Assembly: GCA_020055645.1 (NCBI GenBank)
Contig: CM034547.1
Location: forward strand, 3,038,001 to 3,102,000
Length of the DNA stretch: 64,000 nucleotides
Direction of reading: 5' to 3'
From: Tomocerus qinae
Taxonomy: Eukaryota; Arthropoda; Collembola; Entomobryomorpha; Tomoceridae
Positions 1 to 9,100 of the stretch are shown here, piece after piece. The notes beneath the pieces are model-generated. The model saw only the letters and a list, made by a program, of their open reading frames with translations. It ran no database searches and was not told where the DNA came from. The position numbers and the translations under genes were made by a program. Position 1 is the first letter of the stretch. Each line of letters opens with the position of its first letter.

Positions 1-632
1 TTCTGTGTATAATATTATTATATGGTCTAGGTGGAGTCGTAAAATTCTTTATTTTATGTTATTGTTATTGCTATAATAGATTTGAGTAAAATTATTGGTT
101 TGCAAGTAATTGTCAATGCAGTAAAATAAAACCTAATTGAGGAGCTACTTACATAATCTACACAACTTACATCGACCCTCTTAGATTTCAACCAAAATCG
201 CTGAGCGTGTGTCTAAAATCGAGTAGTGAAAGGAATGGACATTCAAAAAATTCAGAAAAATCAAGGGGGGCGTGGGGGGTCAGGGGAAGCACTTTTACTT
301 GGGGCGTCTGTTGTGTCCAAACGAAAGGTCATAAAAACTTTTAGTTTTCGCCATTAATAGGACAGATACATGGTCCATACGGGCTCGAAGAGTTTTGGTT
401 ATTATTCTAAACCTTTACCCCTAAATGAGGCCTCGAAACCAAAAATTCCAAGATTTCAGAAAGTACATGCATTGAAAACAAACCAAAAGCATTATAATGG
501 CATAAACTAAGATTCCGTATGTCCTAGAAACCTATTTAACACTTTGCCAAGTCATTTTGGCCAACCTCAATTACGAGTTATTTTGAGGCCCAATATTGGG
601 CCCTAAATATTTCAAAAACTACTGTACCTACA

Positions 633-1365
633 GTCATGCGATCACCGCCAATCGACTCAGAAATCCTGTCTCCATCACGGCCGTGACAAAAATTACCACT
701 TTTTGGACCCTATCGAGAGGGTACCCCTAAGGTCCAACATTAGGGTTTAAATAATTCCGATAGTACTGTACCGATGGTCATGCGACAACCACCAATCAAT
801 TTAGCAATCCTGTCTACATCACGGCCGTGACAAAAATTACCACATTTCGGACCCTATCGAGAGGGTACCCCTAAGGCCCAACATTAGGGTTTAAATAATT
901 CCGATAGTACTGTACCGATGGTCATGCGACAACCACCAATCGATTAAGCAATCTTATTTTTATTACGGCCGTGACAAAAATTACCACTTTTCGGACCCTA
1001 TCGAAGGGGTAAACCTAAGGTCCAACATTAGGGTTTAAATATTTTTAAAAATACTGCACCGATGGCCATGCAACCCCTGCCAATCGATTCAGTAATTCTG
1101 TTTTCATCAGGGCTGTGACAAAAATTACAACTTTTCAGACCCAATCGAAGGGGTAACCCTAAGGTCCAACATTGGGGCTTAATTATTTCTAAAAGTACTG
1201 CAACTATGGTCATGCGACCACCGCCAATCGATTCAACAATCTTATTTTAATCACGGCCGTGACAAAATTTACCACTTTTGGACCCTATCGACGGAGTAAC
1301 CTTAAGGTCCAAAATTAGGGCTTAATTATTTCTAAAAGTACTGCAACTATGGTCATGCGACCACC
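633..1365. repeat. 144-bp tandem repeat array, left arm
   Basis: The marker GTCATGCG or a close variant recurs at 633, 777, 921, 1065, 1209 and 1352, a spacing of 144, 144, 144, 144 and 143 bp. Each unit carries a GGACCCTATCGA-type block, a CCAACATTAGGG block, and in most copies the perfect 12-bp palindrome TCACGGCCGTGA (for example 675-686, 819-830, 1251-1262). The unit at 921-1064 and those beside it have point differences, so the array is not a very recent perfect amplification. Confidence 0.85.
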
Positions 1366-1403
1366 AAAGGTTGTCACGGCCCTAATGAAGACAGGATTGC
1401 TGA

Positions 1404-2150
1404 ATCGATTGGCGGTGGTCGCATGACCATAGTTGCAGTACTTTTAGAAATAATTAAGCCCTAATTTTGGACCTTAGGGTTACTCCGTCGATAGGGTCCA
1501 AAAGTGGTAAATTTTGTCACGGCCGTGATTAAAATAAGATTGTTGAATCGATTGGCGGTGGTCGCATGACCATAGTTGCAGTACTTTTAGAAATAATTAA
1601 GCCCCAATGTTGGACCTTAGGGTTACCCCTTCGATTGGGTCTGAAAAGTTGTAATTTTTGTCACAGCCCTGATGAAAACAGAATTACTGAATCGATTGGC
1701 AGGGGTTGCATGGCCATCGGTGCAGTATTTTTAAAAATATTTAAACCCTAATGTTGGACCTTAGGTTTACCCCTTCGATAGGGTCCGAAAAGTGGTAATT
1801 TTTGTCACGGCCGTAATAAAAATAAGATTGCTTAATCGATTGGTGGTTGTCGCATGACCATCGGTACAGTACTATCGGAATTATTTAAACCCTAATGTTG
1901 GGCCTTAGGGGTACCCTCTCGATAGGGTCCGAAATGTGGTAATTTTTGTCACGGCCGTGATGTAGACAGGATTGCTAAATTGATTGGTGGTTGTCGCATG
2001 ACCATCGGTACAGTACTATCGGAATTATTTAAACCCTAATGTTGGACCTTAGGGGTACCCTCTCGATAGGGTCCAAAAAGTGGTAATTTTTGTCACGGCC
2101 GTGATGGAGACAGGATTTCTGAGTCGATTGGCGGTGATCGCATGACTGTA
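1404..2150. repeat. 144-bp tandem repeat array, right arm (inverted)
   Basis: This is the mirror of the 633-1365 array, read as the reverse complement, with the same unit order and the same point variants (for example the degenerate dodecamer near 1660 mirrors the one near 1107). Copies of TCACGGCCGTGA occur at 1518-1529 and near 1949 and 2094. Shared private variants between arms indicate that the whole arm was duplicated as a unit, or that the arms are kept alike by gene conversion. Confidence 0.82.
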
Positions 2151-2641
2151 GGTACAGTAGTTTTTGAAATATTTAGGGCCCAATATTGGGCCTCAAAATA
2201 ACTCGTAATTGAGGTTGGCCAAAATGACTTGGCAAAGTGTTAAATAGGTTTCTAGGACATACGGAATCTTAGTTTATGCCATTATAATGCTTTTGGTTTG
2301 TTTTCAATGCATGTACTTTCTGAAATCTTGGAATTTTTGGTTTCGAGGCCTCATTTAGGGGTAAAGGTTTAGAATAATAACCAAAACTCTTCGAGCCCGT
2401 ATGGACCATGTATCTGTCCTATTAATGGCGAAAACTAAAAGTTTTTATGACCTTTCGTTTGGACACAACAGACGCCCCAAGTAAAAGTGCTTCCCCTGAC
2501 CCCCCACGCCCCCCTTGATTTTTCTGAATTTTTTGAATGTCCATTCCTTTCACTACTCGATTTTAGACACACGCTCAGCGATTTTGGTTGCAATCTAAGA
2601 GGGTCGATGTAAGTTGTGTAGATTATGTAAGTAGCTCCTCT

Positions 2642-3133
2642 AATGAGTCATCTGTTTGAAGCGGAGGCAGTTTATCAATAATTCACTTTTCACACTTCAA
2701 CATCAGGGTTTTTAATTACTATACGCGGTAAATGATTCATAATAGTAGAATGAGAACGTTACCTTGCAAAGTTATAATCTTTGTGTGCATCCTGTGTATG
2801 ATATTCATGTAGTGCATTGCAATTTGTAGTAAATTGTAATGCGCTGTTAAAATTCCCCCATCTGGGGAATCTATAAAATATTCGTTATAGTAATAGCCAA
2901 TCAGAATGCGTATCCAAGTGCCACTCCGCAATGGATAATACCATCGCTACGAGGAATGAACAGTACATGTTTTTAAAAAGATGGCAACTTTCTTTTTCCT
3001 AGGGGGATGTGTTATCAATGTTGTGCGCATCGACGAGATAACCTTAAGAAGGCACTTTAATTGTACATTGCCTTGTTTTTAAATTACTTAGGGCTATGAC
3101 ATGATTAATAACAAATATTTTGGTCTCGGATAG
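2642..3133. other. Non-coding stretch before first ARID2 exon
   Basis: I see no gene, repeat or RNA here. It is probably intron or upstream sequence of the ARID2-like gene. The frame used by the first visible exon is closed by a TAG at 3131-3133, where I place the acceptor. Confidence 0.4.
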
Positions 3134-6100
3134 GCCAAGAGTTATACACCTGACGGATGCATTTCCATGCGTGTGGGGGAAGTGGTAACGAAGTTTCGGA
3201 CGAGCGAGCAGACAGAGGAAACGCCAATGGTGGAAGAGGAAATGAAACCTAAACTAATGGCGACAGACCTGTCATCGCCTTACTCTCCTTCCAGAACATT
3301 TGCAACGGGGGCCTCAGGATCTGAGATGATCCACATTAGCGAACATTTTGATTTTCCAGTTCTCAACGACAACTCGCCAATTCGCTCACCTCTCCTCCCA
3401 CCACCCAACACTCCAGTCGCGGTGCCAATTCCACTAACTTCTTCGGATTCCAGCAATTCATTCTGCATTAACCGTTCTTTTAAATCCCAAGTCCCCACAT
3501 CCTCATCAGGATGTTCGACTCAAAATCCCACGAACTCTGTCCATTCTAGTTGTCCTAAGCGACGTGGACACTTGGCAGGATTTTCTAAAGAAGATATCAC
3601 CCGTTTAAATCTCAGTCCGGAACATCTGGACATCAAAATTCCATATCTATGTGAGTGGACTGGCTGTGGAATGCGCTTTGCTACGCCTGAGCATGTAAGA
3701 GTTTTATTTAAATGAAAGTAATTAATAGTAGGGGAACTTCAAAATTATTTTAGCATTAGTGAGACTGTATATGTGTTTAGCGTAGAATGTTGTCTCAAGC
3801 GGATGTTTGGGAAATGGAATTTCAGTTGCGAATTTAAAATTAAAACCTAAATCAGGTTTTTCTGCGAATTTAGAGACCTATTTTGTCATTCTACTACGAC
3901 GAATATTCTCGGAGAAGTTATAAGTTTTCCAAAAAGGTTTAGGGCTAATCAAGGCAAATAGACTGATTCCCGCCCCCTCCTCCCCCTCTCCCCTCCCCTC
4001 CCCCTTCCCCGCATCAGGTGGGTTCAGTAGAGAAAGTCCCATAAGAGAGTTTAAGCTTTTATTGTTACAATACGCAAACATGTCCGTACAGAAAGGATAG
4101 GAGATTTATTCTTGCTATCCTTCTACGCTAATAAAGTTTCCATAGGGTTAGATTTGTCGCCAAGTCAGTCTGTGTTAAAATGGGTTTTAACCTGTGAAAG
4201 CTATGTCACACCCAAGGCAAATAGACAGATTCCCGCCCCCTCCTCCCCCTCCCTGGCATCAGGTGGGTTCAGTAGAGGGAGGTCCCATAAGAGAGTTTGA
4301 ACTTTTATATGGGACTTGCAATTTACTCCTGAAAGGTGGGTATCCATGACTACTGGGACCAGAATGGGACTCCGGAATGGGACTAATTTCAAAAGAAAGT
4401 CCCATATAAAAGCTCAAACTCTCTTATGGGACTTTCTCTACTGAACCCACCTGATGCGGGGAAGGGGGAGGGGCAGGGAGGGGAGGAGGGGGCGGGAATC
4501 AGTCTATTTGCCTTGGTCACACCCTACTGCCCCGTACGAAAGTCATTTTGGATATGATCTCTAAGCTGTTTCCATAGGGCTGTAAAAAACAGATCAAATT
4601 GGTAAACTTAAATGGAGATTGACCAATTTGATCTGTTTTTTACAGCCCTATGGAAACAGCTTAGAGATTTCGTACGGGGTAGTAGGGTGTGACATAGCTT
4701 TCACAGGTTAAAACCCATTTTAACACAGACTGACTTGGCGACAAATCTAACCCTATGGAAACTTTATTAGCGTAGAAGGATAGCAAGAATAAATCTCCTA
4801 TCCTTTCTGTACGGACATGTTTGCGTATTGTAACAATATATGGGACTTTCTTTTGAAATTAGTCCCATTCTGGTCCCAGTAGTCATGGATACCCACCCTT
4901 CAGGAGTAAATTGCAAGTCCCATATAAAAGTTCAAACTCTCTTATGGGACCTCCCTCTACTGAACCCACCTGATGCCAGGGAGGGGGAGGAGGGGGCGGG
5001 AATCAGTCTATTTGCCTTGGGGCTAATCGAGATTGATTGTCGAGGTCATGTCCCGTGACTTGGTATTGTGGGCCCAGCTCAACGTCTAAGTACAGGGCAA
5101 GACAGGATCCATTATCGTCATGCAAACAGTAAAATTATTGACTTTTGTCGAAGTCAGAGCTGTCCGCCGTAAGGCCTATGTTAAATTGAAAACAACGTAT
5201 GTGAGGCTGTCACAACGTCCTGCCCTGTGAGAAAGTCGTTTTGGATATGATCTCTAGGCTGTTTCCATAGGGGTGTAAAAAACAGATTAAATTGGTAAAC
5301 TTAAATGGAGATTGACCAATTTGATCTGTTTTTCACACCCCTATGGAAACAGCCTAGAGATCATATCCAAAATGACTTTCTCACAGGGCAGGACGTTGTG
5401 ACAGCCTCACATACGTTGTTTTCAATTTAACATAGGCCTTACGGCGGACAGCTCTGACTTCGACAAAAGTCAATGATTTTACTGTTTGCATGACGATAAT
5501 GGATCCTGTCTTGCCCTGTACTTAGACGTTGAGCTGGGCCCACAATAACCGGAACTTGTGGAAATAAGTGATATTAACAAAAAATTTAATGTCATGACCA
5601 ACGTGAATAGAAATCATGGCAACCCTTTTACCCTTTCCCCATACAACGTGAAGACAATAGAACATTTTGCCCTCTTTCTGCAGCCAGTTTGGAATCATTA
5701 GGACATTTACCTTAGGGGAAAACTGGGTGCAGTAGGACTAGTCTTTGGTATACTGCAAATCCTCCAAGATTGAACTGAGAAAGTTTATTTGTCACTGCGA
5801 ATAGTATTATTGAGTATAATGGCAAGTTGTGTGATCAGTTTCTGCCTGAACAATCAGCGAAACATCAAATACAATGGCAAACCGCATGTCACTTTCCACA
5901 GGTTTCCTAAAAATGAAGTCATGAAATGGAAATGGATATCTATTTGCAAAATTACAAATAAGGATCCTCGTTACTTGTGTAATGCTAAGGTATGCTCGGA
6001 GGAGCAGTTTCTTCCCAAGGACTTTCAAGCTTATGGACGTACTATGACCTTAACTATTTGCAAAATGACTAACTAATGTTTAGGAGAAAGTTTCATCTCA

Positions 6101-9100
6101 CATCTGACATCTCGTGTCCTCCGTTTCCTCCAAGTTTGCACATAGCCTATTATCCTATTATATAGCTAACAAGTAAGAAAGTAGTACAACTAGGATTATG
6201 AAACTACAAGTTTTGACTAAAACACAAAGCATTTACTAGCAATGCAAGGAAATATAAACAAATAAGAATGCAATGCAACACAAAATAGAAACTCGTAAAC
6301 ACAATTACTACTCACCAATGAATAACTGTTAACTCTGCAAGGTATAGAAGATTTTTACAGTAAGTAAATGTGTACTACACATTGCTACGAAGAACTCGTT
6401 GCATATATGCGGCTTGACTGCGATTTCCTTTAATCAGTGAGTTCAGGTATTTTATTCTAATGTGAGTTCTTGTTCGAACAAACAGGGAGATCACCTTTGT
6501 GGGAAGTTCAGGATATTTCTCTCCGAGTGCAGTTTCCAAATGCTTCATAACTCCTGCTTTTCTTTTAATGTTCCACTTGTCTGAAGAATGGAACTGAATA
6601 AATATCTTATTCATTTTACGGAAAGCATTCAGAAACTCATATGAAGGAATTGTCAGGTTATATCTAGAAATTTCCTGAGTCCAACTAGGTGGATTTCTCC
6701 CTGCTTCTACCATTTCTAGATTTGGAAAATGTTTCTTAAGTTTGGATGCAAGATATCCACAAATGTACTCCTGACCTCCAAATTCCGTTTCCTCTGAAAC
6801 AGTAAGCGAGTCACAAAACTCCTCCCAATTTTCTGCGTTAATTTCTTCGATTTCATCGTTGTATTCTTGAACGTCTAATACAACGAAAGTTTCTGCAGCC
6901 TCAAACGACCATTTATTTTCAATGGAAATTGCTGTGTTGACGGAGCGCTCTCTCAAACAATGTAGAATGTCACTTTGAATCAATCCATTGTCATTTTACT
7001 TGAATTAACTGATGTTTTTTTCGACAGACTTAAACACTTTGTTAGGGCCAAGCTTTTAAGACGAAATTTGCATTCTATTGGTGAAGGGTTCTGGTTGAAC
7101 ACTCCAAGACCTCTAATCGAACTAAAAATATTTTCCAGATAATCCTGATTGAGCCGTGCGGTAAGTATGTATTTAGTTTTGAAAGAATCTTGATTCAGTT
7201 GATGATAAAGACCTCGAAGAGAAGCAATGGTTATAAGTAAACCCTTCTGGAAAGGCATCATACTTTTCTTGATTCCACTTTTTGATCTTTTATCGAAGGC
7301 TCTCATTTCTCGGATTTCAGCTGCAAATTTGTCAAGCACCATATCTTGATGAACCAAATGTTCTCCATAGCCTGACTTCAGTGGATTTTTGTTGTTTGGA
7401 AAACGACTATTCAGTATATCCGCAGCGTCATTAATAAGTCTGATAAACTCTGCAACTTCAGGCTTTGATAAGTATTTTTCAAAGTTTTGAGCTGTCGTCC
7501 GCGAAAGTGTTTCGAAAGCATATCTAACGTTCATTCGTTCTTTACCCACAACATCTAAGTGCTTCTGACAAACTTTCCACGAAGTGCTTAGCTCAGACTT
7601 AGTTGCATTCACCAATTCTTGAAAATCTGACAGCAAAATTGTATGGCCATTAGTTAGTAGGAATCCATGATCAAATATGTTGTTTCTAAATAGCTTGAGT
7701 AGATGCGGGAAGTCCGCAAATATCCAAATGGGAGCTCCCGTTACCACATTTAAGATGTATGGTTTCTCTTCAGTAATTTTCCGGTAATTAGCCCATAATC
7801 CCCTGTTCGTTGGAGCTAAATCACTAACCATGCCTAAAACGTATGAAAAATGACATTTATGTAAGTTTATATAAATTTTTTAATTCAGTTCAGTAATTTT
7901 TAAGACTCATACCCACTACATTTAAACCCGCGCGTTGAATTTCTGTAATGACTTCATTCAATATCGTACTAGTTAGATTTGTGTCGAAATTGTAATAAAT
8001 GGGATGTTTCCATTCATCATATATCCCTCTGATGGCAATTACTAGTAGCTTTTTATGTGGTCCTAATATTTTGTCATCTTTAGGATCGTAGCATAGATAA
8101 CTATCTACAGACATTTCATCGAAACCAATGGCACAACTTCTATTTTTGTATGGTACATCTTCATATTTTTTTTGTAGAACATTCAAAATGGAGTGTAAAA
8201 TCCCTGGACTAAAGTCCACATCTGTAACCCACCTATTCAAAATAATATTTATCACAATTTAGTGTGTTACTTACAATGCATTATTTATTTTAGTGTTTAT
8301 TTGGTAGTCTAGAAGAGCAGGGAAATCTAATGCATAAATTATGGAGTCTATCACATTTATTGCTTAAAAAGTTTATCACTATACCTTTCTATTGTTCTTG
8401 GGCACGGGATCGGCAACTTCCACTCTGTTCTCAAGAAATCGTATGCTTTTGGCGACAAGCATTTCAAAAGTATAGATTTTGATATCTCAGCAGCTGTCCA
8501 GTTTACTTTTGATATATTATTTTTCAGCATATTGATTTGTGCGGGGGAGAATAGCTTAGATAACATCTTTTCAGATTCCTCCAGCTGCAGTTTCAGCTTG
8601 CTATTTTCCTTAGCTATTTTTTCTATTTTGCCTGAGAGTGTCTGTATTTTGTCTAACAGAATTCTTTCTTTACTCTTTCCTATAATTTTGTAATCATGTA
8701 TGAATGTAGAATATTAGGTTAGATATGAATATTTGAGGTCACCATAATTTATTATCATTTTTATTTCAAAGCTAACTCGGAATTTTTTGTGTTGGAATAG
8801 CTTGCTTGGTTAAAGTCATAGCACGTCCATAAGCTTGAAAGTCCTTCGGAAGAAAATGCTCCGAGCATACCTTAGCATTACACAAGTAACGAGGATCCTT
8901 ATTTGTAATTTTGCAAATAGATATCCATTTCTTTTTCATGACTTCATTTTTAGGGAATCTGTGGAAAGTGACATGCGGTTTGCCATTGTATTTGATGTTT
9001 CGCTGATTGTTCAGGCAGAAACTGATCACACAACTTGCCATTATACTCAATAATACTATTCGCAGTCAAATAAACTTTCTCAGTTCAATCTTGGAGGATT

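Larger units (their letters stand above)
138..2641. mobile_element. Foldback element with long inverted repeats
   Basis: The segment starting at 138 (GAGGAGCTACTTACATAATC) reappears as its reverse complement ending at 2641. Complementarity continues almost without break to a 38-bp asymmetric centre near 1366-1403, so each arm is about 1.2 kb. The outer 450 bp of each arm is unique; the inner part consists of tandem 144-bp units. There is no long ORF: the 61-codon frame at 1028-1213 (minus) and its identical partner at 1566-1751 (plus) are simply the two arms. Outside the arms, left TAATT and right TAATG could be a 4-bp TAAT target duplication, but this is weak. The architecture is that of Foldback (FB)-type elements, which are non-autonomous. 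No transposase is present, so the mobilising family is unknown. It lies 5' of the first visible ARID2 exon and could be in an upstream intron of that gene. Confidence 0.85.

Noticed and set aside
1028..1751. Identical 61-codon frames on opposite strands at 1028-1213 and 1566-1751
   Set aside because: They are the two arms of the foldback; identity is at DNA level, with no domain or start context.
6980..6983. Frameshift splitting the P-type transposase into two ORFs
   Set aside because: Removing a 68-bp GT-AG intron (6932-6999) restores the frame in matching phase, giving the expected total length.
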